DNA from: Blastocystis hominis
Lineage: Eukaryota; Sar; Bigyra; Opalinata; Blastocystidae
NCBI RefSeq assembly: GCF_000151665.1
Contig: NW_013171816.1
Coordinates: 1,498,204-1,562,203, forward strand
Reading direction: 5' to 3'
Length of the DNA stretch: 64,000 bases
In this document: positions 1-12,399 of the stretch, piece after piece
Layout: every line of letters begins with the position of its first letter
Numbering within the stretch: position 1 is the stretch's first letter
Program-made: the position numbers and the translations under genes
The notes under the pieces: generated by a model
Told to the model about the DNA's origin: nothing
Databases searched by the model: none
What the model saw: the letters and a program-made list of their open reading frames with translations, nothing else

Positions 1-1
1 T

Positions 2-3000
2 TCGATCGAGCAGATCGGGTGGATGCTGGACACGTTCTCGCACATCGTGGACAATCCTTCGCGGTCGATGGGAGAGTTGACGCCGTTCATCTTCCGCGCG
101 AACATCGTGGCGGGGCTTTTCTCGTCGTTCAAGGGCGCTTCGCAGCAAAACCGGCCGCTGATTATGAACTACTTGACGGCGTCGATCCGCCAGATGTACG
201 CGGACGCGGTCACGCCGGAGATGCTGTCGATCATCGCGGATTTGAACATGACGATGGACACGCTCTACAATCAGCAGAAGGACGGAGACATGTTCTCGCC
301 CTCCTTCCAGGCGCTGATCGAAGTGCTGGTGTCGGTCAAGCTGATGTGCTACGACTCGCGGAAGAAGGGATACAGCCAGCAAGCCGCGGCGGTGGAGAAA
401 GTCATGTCGCAGAAGGAGTACTTCATCAATATCTCCGAGATCGCCGTGATCATGGAGTCGCTTTGCCACCGCAAGACGCACACGCTTCCGCTGGAGTACA
501 TCATGGAGCCGTTCCTGCTGGAGATTCTGGTGCGACTTCGAAAGAGCCAGCTGCTGCAATCGGAGCATCCCTATCAGGATATGCTGCACCATCAGAAGGT
601 GCATTTCCCGGATGCTCTGCGACTGACCCTGCGATTCGATGCGGATAGCTGCTCCGAAGAAGACGATGTTTTCGCGATGTATGCCGTGAGTTGACGCTTG
701 TAATCGTGTAGATTCCCGAACAACAACAACCTCAATCCGCTGATGATGCTGAGCGGAAACAACTACAGTCGGTCCATCGTTTCGCTGGAGACCAACGAGT
801 TCTATCTGCAGTTCCCGTTCTGCCAGATCGGGCATCTGCAGTGGATCCGCCAGCCCAACTTCCTCGCGTATAACGAGGACAACACGATGGTGGGCTATCG
901 CGCGAGCCAGAGCTGGTGGACGATCACGACCGAGAAGTTTGCAAGCTCCGGAATCGTGTCGTTCACGTTCTACATCCACCGTCTGAACCGAAAGAACCTG
1001 TTCCTGGGCCTATCGCGACGCTCGGTGTCCGTCGCGGGCTTCCTGGGATCGACGGAGTACTCCTGGGGCTTGATGGCGTCCGGAACGATCTGGTACAACA
1101 GCAGGCGGCAGAAGTTCTGCCGCGAGCTGAAGATGAAGGACCTGGTGAAGTTCACGATCAACTTCAACAACGGAACGCTGGCGATCACGCTGAACAACGA
1201 GTATCTGGGCGTTGCGTTCCGAAATCTGCCGCATGACCAGGCGCTGATGCCCGGCGTGTCGTTCTACGATGCGGGCGATATCGTGGAGTTGGTGAACTAC
1301 AAGGTGTGCGCGACGAACTATTCGTCTTCGGACATCGACATTCACTACGTGGACACGGACTACACCAAGGATATCGCCTCCGTGAAGCAGCTGAGTCGCG
1401 TTCCGGAGAACCGAATGAACCTGGCGAAGCAGCTGGAGGGAATGGGATTCGCTCTGGAGGAGAGCATTCTGGCTCTGGAGGCCGTAAACGACAACCTCGA
1501 AATGGCGCTGGACTACATTTTCACGCACAAGGCGGAGCTGAAGCAGAAGGCGTCGCAGAAGACGTCCCTGATCAACCAGGCGGAGAAGAACGCGCAGAAG
1601 CGCCCGACGATTGACTGGTTCATCAACGCCTTCCTGGAGGACGAGAAGCAGAAGAGCATGCGGCGTCTTCCGTGGATCTGTCTGGAGTGCTACACGGGCA
1701 ACAACTTCACGGAGAACAAGTGCGTGAAGTGCGGCAAGGAGAAGCCGGACTACCAGTCGGAGGAGATGCTGAAGAAGAACAAGTCGCGCTGGGGATTCCG
1801 TCTGCACGTGCTGCCCGACTACTCCGCGGACCGACTCTTCAAGCTGCGTGCCGAGATGATCGCGAACAACCAGCTGCAACTCCCTGGCATGGAGAAATGG
1901 ACGACAGACCTGGACCACGAGTTGATCGAGATGATCACGGAGTACTGCGATCAGCAGTCCTGCGAGATCACCACGCTCTTCCCCGGAAACTTCTACCCGC
2001 CGGACCAGCTGTTCATGAAGCATCCCAACCTTGCGGAGTTCTCGGTCAGTCAGCTGCAGATCCGGTTCTACTTGCTGCAGCAGCTGAATCTCATGATCAC
2101 GCAGGCGATTCGCTACATCAACATCTCGTGCGACGATGGGTCGAACTCTGCGTGCCGTTTTACGTGTAGATCGAGCATTCTCGCGAAGTATCTCCGCTCG
2201 CTGCGCGGTCTGATCTTCCGTCCGGTGAAGATCGAGTGGCTGCAGAATGTAGGTGGCTGGCGAGCTCGCTGGCTGGCTAACGCGTAGGTTTTGAAGAAGT
2301 CGGAGTATGCAAGCCGCACGAGCATTCCGCTGAATCGCCAAAAGGCGGTGGGGCAGAAGGATGGCGAAACGAAGGACGAATACACGCTGTTCTACCAGTT
2401 CTTCAAGGCCGCGAACTCGCTGTCTCCGGACCGCTTCCGTGACGGAACGCAGCCCTTCACCATCCAGTTCTTGGGCGAATACGGCGACGATGCGGGCGGT
2501 TTGTTCCGCGAAGCGATGACGATCATCTTCAAAGAGATCCAGTCCAATCCGCTCACGCTGTTCATTCCCTCGCCGAACGGCCGCATGAATTACGGCCGCG
2601 AGCGCGATGTGTTCATTCCGAACCCCCGCTCGACGACGGCGCTGTGCATTCAGATGTACGAGTTCCTGGGCAAGATGATCGGCGTGATGATTCGCACCAA
2701 GAACACGGTGCCGCTGAACCTGGCGGATCTGTTCTGGAAGCGGTTGGTGGGCATCGACATCACCGTCAGCGACATTCAGAGCATCGACCAGGAGTTCATC
2801 TCGGTAGAAACGTGGAAACGGGGTGACTTGTAGCAAGTGGAGATGATTCAGGGGTACGACACGCCGGACGAGGAGGCGGAAACGAGCTGGAAGGAGCAGC
2901 ATGTGACGTACACGGTGAAAGGAAGCGACGACGAGGTGGTGGAGTTGTTCTCGGGCGGGAAGAACATCAACGTGCCCTGGTCGGAGCGGAATCATTACTT

Positions 3001-3584
3001 GGAAATGATCATCGATTACCGATTGAAGGAGTTCGATACGCAGATCGATGCGGTTTGTACGCCTTGAAGTGGGGTGTGATCGTTCAGATCGCGGATTGTC
3101 GACGCAGCTTCCGCGCCATTTCCTCACGCTGTTCACGCCGAAGGAGCTGAAGGTGATCGTGTCGGGTCGTACCGACATCAACGTGGAGTTGCTGAAGAAA
3201 AACACGGTGTACAAGGGCGGCTACACGGGACAGGAGCCAGTGATCAACTATTTCTGGAGGGTGCTGCAGAACTTCACGAACGAGGAGCGCGAGCTCTATC
3301 TGCGGTTCGTGTGGGGACGGTCGCGTCTGCCTCTTGAGTAAAGGAAGGGGAGGTGAGTGATGCATAGTTCGGAGTCGTTCCCGATGAAACACGTGATTAA
3401 CAAGTTGGATGTGTCCAAGCCTGATAACAACTATCCAATGTCGCACACTTGCTTCTTTATCCTGGATCTGCCGAGTTATTCGTCGCCAGAGAAGCTGCAT
3501 GATCGTTTGCTGTATGCGATTCACAACTGTCAGGATATTGATACCGATAATACAGGACGCGCTCGTGCGGCAGCGCGTGGATAA
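2..3584 (+). CDS. HECT-type E3 ubiquitin ligase with SPRY, UBA and RanBP2-type zinc finger (5' partial)
   Basis: Transfers ubiquitin from an E2 to substrates through a catalytic cysteine thioester. The frame is open from the window edge, so the N-terminus lies outside. Joining exons 2-678, 712-2248, 2288-2803, 2834-3056, 3088-3337 and 3368-3584 gives 1,139 residues and an encoded TAA. Domain order: a helical region, a SPRY-like domain (about nt 900-1300), a UBA domain (about nt 1420-1520), a four-cysteine RanBP2-type finger (nt 1675-1750, CxxC...CxxC), then the HECT domain. The active-site cysteine sits in the C-lobe motif SHTCF (Cys codon 3450-3452). The introns are 30-39 nt. An extra in-frame intron near 2122-2168 is possible but not required. 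TGTTTGTT follows at 3602. The family is secure; the substrate is unknown. Confidence 0.93.
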
Positions 3585-3601
3585 TGACGAATTCTTGTGA
3601 A

Positions 3602-3609
3602 TGTTTGTT
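3602..3609 (+). terminator. TGTTTGTT polyadenylation motif of the HECT gene
   Basis: Exact octamer 17 nt after an encoded TAA. In Blastocystis this motif lies just downstream of the mRNA cleavage site. Here the stop codon is genomic, so the motif only marks the 3' end. Confidence 0.7.
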
Positions 3610-3778
3610 CCATAAAAGTCGATGAGATGATGAAACTCCCCTCCCGAACTTTTCATTAGACCTTGTTCTCTGGTTACATAGAAGTGTTCAATTTGCACGT
3701 TTCCAGTATTGGGTTCATTCGTATCCTGTAGTAGTCAAACTTGAAAAGATTATTGCTAAAGTCGGGTGAGTGTATATT

Positions 3779-6700
3779 ATGTATCCAGTAGTTGTAGAAT
3801 GGCGAGTGTAATATGGTAGAACGATTACTATTCATTCGAGCCAGAAATTCCGGCTAATTACCCGAATGGAAGAACAGCACGTTCCTTCCAGTACAGTGAG
3901 CGCTATCTGGTTCACGAATAGATATAACTACCCTGTAAATTCTCCATCAGTAGGAATTTTGAATTCTGGCCAGAGTTGTATAAAGTGTGTTGTTGAGAGT
4001 ACGGCGTGATTCCCTAGCCCGAATGAGTTGCCACGCAGCCAAGATTACTATACTCAAGAGGATGGTTATTCCACTGCTCCCCCTTTACACCCAGGGTTTG
4101 TGTTTTTTCGTGTGTGAACTGTAGAGACCCCTTATATCCAATTCAGAACAGACCTTACAATACCTTTGTACCGCTCGAAAGGCGTTCGTCTATCCCTGAT
4201 CGTTTTTCGGCTCCTCATATGTTTGAACCAACATATTCGATTGATCATCCTTCGGACCTCTCTCCCAGTTTCAACTCGCCCTACTCCCCTCTCCCCGCTC
4301 CCATGTCCATGTCCCTGTCTGTGCCCTTTCCTCGTTCAGCCCGTCCAACGCCTCGTCCGGCTCCTATGCCAGCGTCTATGCCATCATCTATGCCATCATC
4401 TATGCCATCATCTATGCAAGCGTCTCTACCAGCATCTCTACCAGCATCTCTACCAGCTTCCATGTCAACATCTCTACCCACATCGCGGCCTGTTCCTCTC
4501 TCGACCTCTTCCTTGTCCTATTTCCCTTCGCATGCCGCCTTTCGAGCTTCCCCGTTTGATCACTCAACTTCGGTTCCCTACTCCCCTCCGTTTCTTCAAG
4601 AAACACCTCTGTTTGAGAGCGCGTTCGGCTCTCTGCCTTCGCCTCCTGACTTTCTCCTCCCCCTTCTCCAGCGGCCGGACTACAAGGAGCTTTGGGACTC
4701 CCTCGACGCTCCTACCCGCCAGCTCTTCTCCCAGCAGGCCGCCTTCCCGCAGCGCCCCGCCGCCTTCCCGCCCGGCAAGCGTCCGTCTCGCCGCGCGCAG
4801 CTGCTTCTCGCGACGGCCAGCGAGGGCTTCGCCGCGTGGATGGAGCTGGAGCGCTGGGAGCAGGACCACGGCAACTTCTTCAACGCGCACGCGGTGTTCG
4901 AGGCGGCGGCGCGGCTCTACCCGACGAACGAGCTGCTGCTGCAGAAGCGGCTGAAGCTGGAGGAGCGCGTGGCGCACGGCGATCACGTGCGCGAGCTGCT
5001 GTTCCAGCTGATCGAGATGAACTCGTCGAAGTCGGTGAAAGTGCTGGTGGAAGGCATCACGTCGCTGGCGAAGCTGGGCTATGAACTCACGGCGAAGGCG
5101 CTGTTCCAGGAGGTGGCGCGATCGTCTCGGTTCTACACGGGGAACCTGGTGATGGAGATGCTCTTGTACGAATACCGCGTGGGGAGCCACGAGCAGCTGA
5201 TTGCTCTGATCGCTCGGGCGCTTCGAGAGTTTCCGAAGCACGGGCCGATCTGGTTCTTCGTGTTCGACTTCTACGAGCACGACACGCTGATGATGTGGAA
5301 CTACGCCCAGCCCTCCCTTCTCTTGCCCAACCCCAGCCTCGACCGCCTTCTCGCCGAGGCGGAGAAGTGCTTGCCCAACGACATTCTCTGGAAGATCCTT
5401 TCCAACCGCAACCAGTACTACTTTCGCTGCACTGTATACATCCAAGTGGCCGTCTCCCTCAGCGGAATCCCTCTCCAAGTCGTGCTGCAGAGCTATCACG
5501 TGCTCACACGCTACCTGGCCGAGGACATGCGGAAGGCCATTCAGAAGTGTCCGGACACGCTCGTCTGGAAGCTCTACCTCCAGTTTGGGCGGTTCACCGC
5601 CGTCGTGGGGTTCCGGGAGCTGGCTCGTCAGGTAGGCATTCCCCGCGGGATCGATCGTAGTATCTGCGGCGAAGCTATGTCCGCGCGCCGGAGAAGTCGC
5701 TCCATCGCGTTCTTTTAGAGTTCGGCAAGATGGAGTTCGTGATCGGAAACTACCGCAACGCGAACGGGCTTCTCTCCCGCGGGTTTCAGCTGTTTCCTAG
5801 CGAGTGGAAGCTGCTGCTGGAGCAGATCCACCAGCTGGTAGGGCGCAAAGGGGAGGATTGAGCGTAGATCATCCAGAAGGAATGGGTCCGCGCGCTGCGG
5901 CTGAACCAGGTGGCTTTGCGGCTGCATCGCGGCGCGGGTCGGCTGTGGTCGACGTACATCCACGTGCTGCACAGGTAGGCGGAGAAGGCGGGGTGCGATG
6001 CAGAATGTTCGGGGGCGATGTGGCGCTGAAGGCGTTCCGGAAGGCGCTGTGCCACGTGACGAAGTCGGGGGAGGTGTGGTGCGAGGGCGCGCGGATCTTT
6101 TTGGACCCGTGCTGTCGCGCGTTCGACCTGCTGAACGCCTCGAAGTGCCTGAATTACGCCGTTTTTTTCACTCCGCAGTACGGAGACACGTTCATCGAAG
6201 CGATCAAGCTGCTCATTCTCAGCTCGGAGCGCTTTCTGGAGTTCCACGCCTGCGCGAACCCCTGCGTGCTGTCCTACCTGCTTCGCTCGCTGCCCGAGAT
6301 CGCGCTGTTCATCAAGCGGGCGTCCTTCTTCGAGCCGAACTACGGCTTTCTGTGGTTTCGCGCTCAGCCCTTCATGCAGTCGCCCTTGAAGGAGGTCTTG
6401 TACACATCGCTGCTCACCATTTCGCGGGAGGTCGCGCTCAACGCCGCGCTCTACTACGAGGCCATGCGAGCCAGTCGCCGCGCCGCGCAGCGAAAGCTTG
6501 CGGAGCGTTCGGAGCGTTCGGAGCGTTCGGAGCGTTCGGAGCGTTCAGAATGTTCGGAGCGTTCAGAACGTTCAGAGCAGGCGAAGCAGGCGAAACAGGC
6601 GAAGCCCCAAAGCAATCTGGCTGTCGGAACAAGCATCCATCCAAGCCCTGCGACTCCTACGATCCCTGCGATCGTGGAATCGCCTTGGGAACAAGGCCAG

Positions 6701-6856
6701 ACGGAGGAGGCCGCGGAAGATCGGTCGCGGACCGCGTCGCATCGCGTGATCTCCACGGGGTACAAGCCCAGCTTCCTGCTCCAGTACGTGCCATCCGCCG
6801 AGAAACTGCTCTTCAATCTCAAGTTGCTGTACGGTGCACGCCAAATGGATTTGTAG
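3779..6856 (+). CDS. HAT/TPR-like helical-repeat protein with Pro/Ser-rich N-terminus
   Basis: Eight exons join into 954 residues: introns are 3788-3819, 3891-3921, 3985-4017, 4096-4124, 5632-5660, 5838-5867 and 5975-6003. I chose the ATG at 3779 because every downstream small exon then stays in frame. The N-terminus is rich in Tyr/Asn/Pro, followed by a degenerate Pro-Ser-Met stretch (about nt 4280-4500). The middle and C-terminus hold helical repeats with half-a-TPR features (for example SGEVWCEGARI, TPQYGD), as in RNA-processing scaffolds. A Ser-Glu-Arg run (nt 6505-6570) precedes the tail. The exact orthologue is not recognised. A TAG stop is followed after 2 nt by TGTTTGAG, so cleavage after its T would also give TAA. 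Confidence 0.75.
6499..6600 (+). repeat. 9-bp coding repeat (Ser-Glu-Arg)n then Glu/Lys-Gln-Ala
   Basis: About eight imperfect copies of GCGTTCGGA, then copies of a 9-bp CAGGCGAAG-like unit. They encode a charged, probably disordered linker. It looks like slippage expansion inside the HAT-like gene. Confidence 0.8.
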
Positions 6857-6900
6857 CGTGTTTGAGGCGGAACAAACAACCCACAAAAAAGCTATTACAA

Positions 6901-7898
6901 CTAATCAGAGTTTTTGAAGGACACGGAGGACTGCAGCGGCATCGGCGTCTCCTCGTCCATCTGCTCGTCTTCCAACAGCCGCTTGATCAGCTTCCGCAGA
7001 GGCAGCTCCTCCTTGCTGCTAATCAGCTTGTACTGCCGCTCGAACATCACAAAGCGTTTGAAATAGGTGTTCAGATGCGTCTCGGCACCCACTTGGATAA
7101 AAGACTAGACGTAATTCGGCGAGGGCGATGAAAAGTACGTTAAGGTGGTGATGATACACATGAGCATACACCCGAAACAGCTTCTTAAAGATCGTCGAAA
7201 CCGTGGGAATAAAGTCTTCGGGGAACACCCCGTTCTTACACTCATTGTAAGGAGATCGCTTGAACAAGTCGGAAATGTACTGGAAAAGAGAATTGATGTA
7301 CTCGTTGGCACTCATCTACCTAACACTCCGTGACGCCAAACGTACGCTCACAGGATTGCTACTGCGGCCGTCTGTCCAAAGATACGTATAGTGTGGTCCT
7401 GCTGTCATTTCAGGACAAGATGAGCGTGTGCATTCTTCAGCAATTCTAGAAATGAAAGAGACGCAATTCTCCCAACGAATCATAGAGCAGTGTAATATCT
7501 TGCACAAAATAAACGAGGTTGGTGTAGATCCACCTACATGAGACAGACACGACTGGAAGTACTCTTCAACGGTCGTATTCACTGGTAGCTTTACTTGTTC
7601 TTTCAGTGAAGAGTCGTTGTAAAGAGTTTGCGATGTAAGACCTTCACTCCCTTCGTAACTATTCATCCTATAGAATAAGCGCAAATTGATGCAGAACTCA
7701 CATGCGCTTCTTGTCTTTTAAGCTAGGCTGACTCGACTTGGTTTCTGCGCTCTTTTCTTGCTTATGATTATGATGAGATTCCTTGCGAGGGTGAATGTCT
7801 TTTTATTATCATATAAAAAAAAGAAAACCGTCTCGCATCGTCTTATCCAAATCAGCTAGCTTTTCGGAGGTCTTCTTTTTACTTTTCTTGTGAGCCAT
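6901..7898 (-). CDS. MOB1: Mob1/phocein family kinase activator
   Basis: Mob1 binds and activates NDR/LATS-type AGC kinases in cell-cycle exit and morphogenesis. Exons on the minus strand are 7898-7829, 7798-7702, 7667-7352, 7315-7139 and 7104-6901, giving 287 residues. Family hallmarks: a CTxxSCPEMTAGPxYxYxW segment (zinc-binding cysteines), KKLFRVYAHVYHHH (zinc-binding histidines) and the ETHLNTYFKRF block. The N-terminus has an added Lys-rich extension. A further in-frame 39-nt intron may exist around 7490-7528, where the protein is longer than usual for Mob1. The stop is encoded, and TGTTTGTT lies about 20 nt beyond on the minus strand. A potential partner, an AGC kinase, is encoded at 57.8-59.3 kb. 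Confidence 0.9.
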
Positions 7899-8243
7899 CT
7901 CATCATAGCTCCCCTTACTGCAAATAGAGCCCATGACCTCACTCTGCGTCGATTTTTGGATTTAGACACAGTTACAAAATAGGTCCTATTTTTGGAGCTC
8001 CTCAAAGAAACATCCGTGACGGATGCAAAATGTATTTTTGCAGCGGGCACACATCAAGGAAGAAGATTCAGATAATCGACAGAATTGAAAAAGAGTTGTA
8101 GTTGAGTACACCAATTGTTTGGGTCCATTTTCACAATCTGTTGTGATGTACAACATTATTTTGAATCATTGTATGCGTACTGACTAGCGGGGTGTTTTTT
8201 TAATAAATTACTGAAACATATTGTTTTTAATTTAAGGTGTGTT
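7899..8243. other. Divergent intergenic region between Mob1 and BAR-A
   Basis: About 345 nt, AT-rich, lying between two divergent start codons. It must hold both promoters. No repeat, RNA gene or conserved motif stands out. Confidence 0.5.
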
Positions 8244-10109
8244 ATGCCGTCAATTCCTGTCCAAAGAGCTTCAATACGGACTAGACAAGCGATGATACGA
8301 CTTTCAGCGGTCGTATCTCACAGAGGAAGCATAAGGGATGTACCCAATGAAGTGTATTGGAAGGGACGATGAACTCACGGATTAGATGGGATACACTAGT
8401 AAACGACTTAGCTAAAACGATAGAAAGTGTAGAGAATATTGTTGACTATTTTTGGAGGAGTTTACGACTAGAAAGTTAATGCTGTAAAGTTTTGTAAAGT
8501 GTTAAGAGGTGAGAAAAGTGAAACGAGTCAAGGATTAGATATGCTCACTGTAATGACGTCATTATCGACTGATTTTAGTGGATCCTTAATAGACAAAGAT
8601 AGCCAAGAAGTAAAGGACAGTCGACAATGCTATTGTGAAGGAGTTGCTTCTCTACGTGCGAATTGTATTATTCAGGGTGTAAAATCCGTGTGTGTGTGCT
8701 TAATTTGGTAGATTTCTATTTTGGAAGATAACTTGATTCCTTATTTGCAAGAGTTCATTTTTGAGACAATGGATCTACAAGTACAGACTCTGATTCCTAA
8801 TTTAGAATAGAAATTATGTGAAGAACGTTTCTGGTACAAGCTTAATCACGATCATTATGTGCAAAAAGTTGATGCAATAATGAAGGATCCAAATCACAAA
8901 GAGGATAAATTGCGTCGCGTTCGTTTTCTTCATTCACTTAAACACAGAATCAAGAAAAGCTTCAGAATTCCCAGAAGCAACTCCAACTCATCGAAACTCC
9001 CTTGCTCAATCGACTCAACGACTTTGAGACGAAGCGAGAATCCACGTTGGCCTACGCTTTCTCCACGCTGACTTCCTGCCAAGAGCGAGTCTTCAGTGTG
9101 ATGAGTCAGCAATTCGCGATGTACAAGTTGGAATCGCCTCCTGAAGTCCCGCAAATCCCCATTTTGAAAGACTATGGTTTGCGTACGTTAACGACGAATG
9201 AAAGTGGTCATTCGTAGACGGTGATATCATCCAAGCCAAGGAAGAAATCAAGAAAATACCCAAGGTTACGAAGACCTCGACGTCCACAGCTGTCGTGCCT
9301 TCCAGCACGCCCTCCGCCGCCCCAGTCGATCCTACGATTTCTGTTACGATACCGGCACAGCAGACAATGTACTCGGGTGGGTTGTGGAGAATGGAGATCA
9401 CGATGTAGTCATGGCTCCGCCTCCACAGTCGGTGATGCCTTCTGAGGCGGGAGCGATAGGAATGTCGGTCTACGAGATATCTCCAAGGGCGGCCGTTCTG
9501 CAGGCTCAATCAGACTACGATCCCTATTCTCGAAATCTGATGGGAGCTCCGGCGACTCCTCCGCCTCCCATGCCCGTTAACATTTCTGCTCCAGTGGCTG
9601 TGAAATGTCCTCCGCCCATTCCGAAAAGTGTTCCTTCTCAGAGGTCTGCTGCTCCTCCGGTTCCTGCTCCTCCTATGTTTGGTCCGTCTGTATCTGCTCC
9701 GCCCGTGTCTGCTCCTCCCGTGCCTGCTCCGCCTGTGTCTGCTCCTCCCGTGCCTGCTCCACCCATGTCTGCTCCTCCCGTGCCTGCTCCACCCATGTCT
9801 GCCCCACCTGTGCCTGCTCCACCCGTGTCTGCGAAGCCAAACTCTTACTCAGTTGGTAGTTCAGTATCGCAACCCTCGATTGAGCGGACTTCTCCGGAGA
9901 AAGATGTATACCACAATCCTGTTTATTATTCCACTTCCGGAGCCCCTAATCTATCTACCTCCTCCTCCAAATTCTCTAGTGTACCTACTGGCTCTCTTTC
10001 CAGTTCTGTAACATCATCGTTGATGATACCTAAGCTTCCTACAGTTCCCTCCTCAGCCCCAAACAGGGAAAACGTTGCATCCTCAGAGACTATGCAGGAA
10101 GAATCATAA
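8244..10109 (+). CDS. BAR-like coiled-coil protein with Pro-rich tail (copy A)
   Basis: Introns 8354-8385, 8441-8471, 8679-8711, 8781-8810, 8919-8947, 9183-9217 (or 9177-9217) and 9377-9408 join into 547 residues. The first half is helical and matches the next gene block by block: a KLC-D/E-ER segment, then QLQ-hIE-PLL-RL-DFE. The spacing resembles BAR domains, which bind and curve membranes; this fold assignment is inference. The second half is a disordered Pro/Ser/Ala-rich tail. The copies share intron-exon organisation, so they arose by tandem duplication. No catalytic motif is visible. The start is the first ATG giving an open spliced frame. Confidence 0.72.
9676..9835 (+). repeat. 27-bp tandem coding repeat (SAPPVPAPP)
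   Basis: About six imperfect copies of a nine-residue Ser-Ala-Pro-Pro-Val/Met-Pro-Ala-Pro-Pro unit in the tail of BAR copy A. Such proline-rich tails are typical ligands for SH3/WW modules, which is inference here. Confidence 0.85.
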
Positions 10110-10235
10110 TCTATGTAGATGTATATCTCTATTTTAATTTCCGGTTGGTTTGTTAAAAAAGTTGAGTTCAACGTTCTTTTTGGTATAACCGCGGTTATAC
10201 CACTAGATTCGTACAGCATCATAAATAATCTTACC

Positions 10236-11932
10236 ATGTTTGGAAGAAGTTTCCGAAGCACTTTTACTAAGTTATCATCTGACGCGAAGAAAATGGCTAG
10301 CAAGACTGCTTCCCGTTTTAAGCACAAGGGAAGCATTTCTGAGATTCCCGATGAATCGTAATGCTTTTTGTTGCTTTTGATGTTTCTAGTTGGGAAGAGC
10401 ACATTAGAAAGCTTCGCACAAACTATGAAGAGACTCTCAACCTGGTAGGTGGCTTCCTATTCTCGCTGATTGCTAGGAACATAGTTTGGGAGTGCTCATG
10501 AATCGTTCCAATGGTTTGCGCTGTGCTTTCTCCTGACTTGTAGACTTAATGGAGTCTTTTATTCAAGTGTATACTGCTATCTCTAAAATGACTATTTCTG
10601 ACGATGAACCATCGAATGCAGAAGCGCGCGAAGCTCTTGTCAACAAGACCAAAGAGATCCAGGAAGATGCCACCGTTGTAGGTGAGGAAATGGGCTTTCA
10701 CCTGTAGTTTGAAAAGATTAAGGAGGGCATCATTCCCTTGGTGCGTGGATATAAGGAGGAGCTGGAGGCTCTCCTGGTAAGTGTGCGGATGGTCGTGTGT
10801 AATGGGTAGAAGCTTTGCGACGAGCGTGCTCCCTTCAAGCTGGAGCGCGATCATTACCACTCCAAGATGGAGAAGATTGGCGACGCCAATCAAGATACGG
10901 ATTTGGTGGACCGTGTAAGAGGCTTGACAAGGGAGAATTAGCGTGTAGAACACGGAGAAGCTGAGCCGTGCTGAGACTCAACTGCAGATGATCGAAGCTC
11001 CACTGCTGCTGCGTTTGCTGGATTTTGAGAAGCGCCATGATGCGATCGTGAGCTACATCACGGACGTGGTGATGCTTACCTACAAGAATTTCTTGCAAAA
11101 GCTCTCGCTGATGTACGCTTCGGCTCCGGAAGTGATTCCTGTGGAGCGCGAGCCCACCTTGCCGTTGATTCTGAACCACGGCAATCGCAGCGACATCGAT
11201 GATGTGAAGGCTGCGGTTGCCAAGCAGAACGCGGAGTTCAATCAGATGATGGAGGCTCGAAAGCGCAAGGCTTCGGCGGACAAGACGAGCAAGGCTGCGA
11301 GCGACCCGATTGAGCAGCTCAGTTCGGAGTCTCTCTCGCAGAAGCCTGTCTCGGAGCCCTCTTCGGAGCCTGTTTCGGAGCCTGCTCAGCCACAGCAGGC
11401 TTCTCCGGAACCTGCGCAGCAGCAGCCCATGCAGCCGCAGCCGCAGCCGCAGCCGGGTGCTCCGATGAACGGGTTTTACTATCCGATGAACATGTATCCG
11501 CAGCAGCCCATGCAGCCCATGCAGCAGCCTGACGGTTCGATGGGCATGTATCCCTACCCCATGAACATGTACCCGCAGCAGCCCATGCAGCAGGCAGATG
11601 GCTCCATGAACATGTATCCCTACCCCATGAACATGTACCCGCAACAGCCTATGCAGCCTATGCAGCCTATGCAGCCTATGCAACAGCCCATGCAACCCAT
11701 GCAACAACCCATGCAACAGCCTGCCGCTGAACCATCCCCCAAACCTGCCGCTGAATCAGCTCCCAAGCCTGCCGCTGAATCAGCCCCAGAGCCAGCTCCT
11801 GAGCCAGCTCCTGAGCCAGCTCCTGAACCTGTACAACAACCTTTGCCTGAACCTGCTCAACAGCCTATGCAGCAATCCATTCCTGAGCCTAGTCCCGCAG
11901 AAGAAACAGTGAGTGCTCCTGCGAAGGCCTAA
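10236..11932 (+). CDS. BAR-like coiled-coil protein with Met/Pro/Gln-rich tail (copy B)
   Basis: Introns 10358-10389, 10445-10476, 10514-10543, 10678-10707, 10777-10809 and 10915-10948 join into 501 residues, including a 37-nt exon (10477-10513). The N-terminus is short and basic (MFGRSFRSTF), as in amphipathic helices that precede N-BAR domains. Helical segments then align with copy A. The tail carries MNMYP and PMQP repeats and an EPAP run (about nt 11390-11930) and replaces the SAPP repeats of copy A. The encoded TAA is followed by TGTTTGTT about 30 nt later. The likely role is membrane remodelling; the fold is inferred from pattern, not a search. Confidence 0.74.
11390..11905 (+). repeat. 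Low-complexity Met-Pro-Gln and Glu-Pro-Ala coding repeats
   Basis: Degenerate units encoding MYPYPMNMYPQQPMQ, then PMQ and EPAP units. The DNA is a CAGCCCATG-type minisatellite inside BAR copy B. Confidence 0.8.
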
Positions 11933-12399
11933 GTGAATATTGCTGGGTAGTTTTACTCTCGAGCGTTATGTTTGTTATAAACAGAGTGCGTGATTGGTGA
12001 GTGTTTCTGTTCGGAATAATTGATGGTATGTTTCCTGTTTTCGAATCGTTTTTTGGTTTAACTTCATCATTCTAAGTAAGATAGTGCTGACCTTCCAAAT
12101 AATACCCGTACAACTCACATGAATCAACAACTATCAACTGATCTCACTCTTGTCCGCATGCATAAATCATAGTCATATTAGAAACAACAACAAATCAAGC
12201 CACAAAAGTCAGAGAGACAATTCCAAAGAACCACAACACGTAAAAGCAAAAGGGCTTTCTATTTCGCTTTCTCTTCAAGAAGGAACACCTCGAGAAAAAG
12301 AGAACTTCACGTACGGTTGATAATTATCTCAAACGGTGTTAGTCGAAGAATAACTGTTTTCGTACTTTTGTACAGATTGTTTTTCTAGTGGAGTGGCAA
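11933..12399. other. Intergenic region BAR-B / ubiquilin
   Basis: About 470 nt. It holds the BAR-B polyadenylation octamer (near 11968) and an AT-rich promoter side. A segment at 12361-12388 (GTAC...CTAG) could be a 5' UTR intron of the next gene. Nothing else is recognised. Confidence 0.5.

Noticed and set aside
1010-3214. Long minus-strand open frame of 734 residues
   Set aside because: It is antisense to the HECT gene and Arg/Leu/His-rich, a shadow of GC-rich coding DNA. It has no domain.
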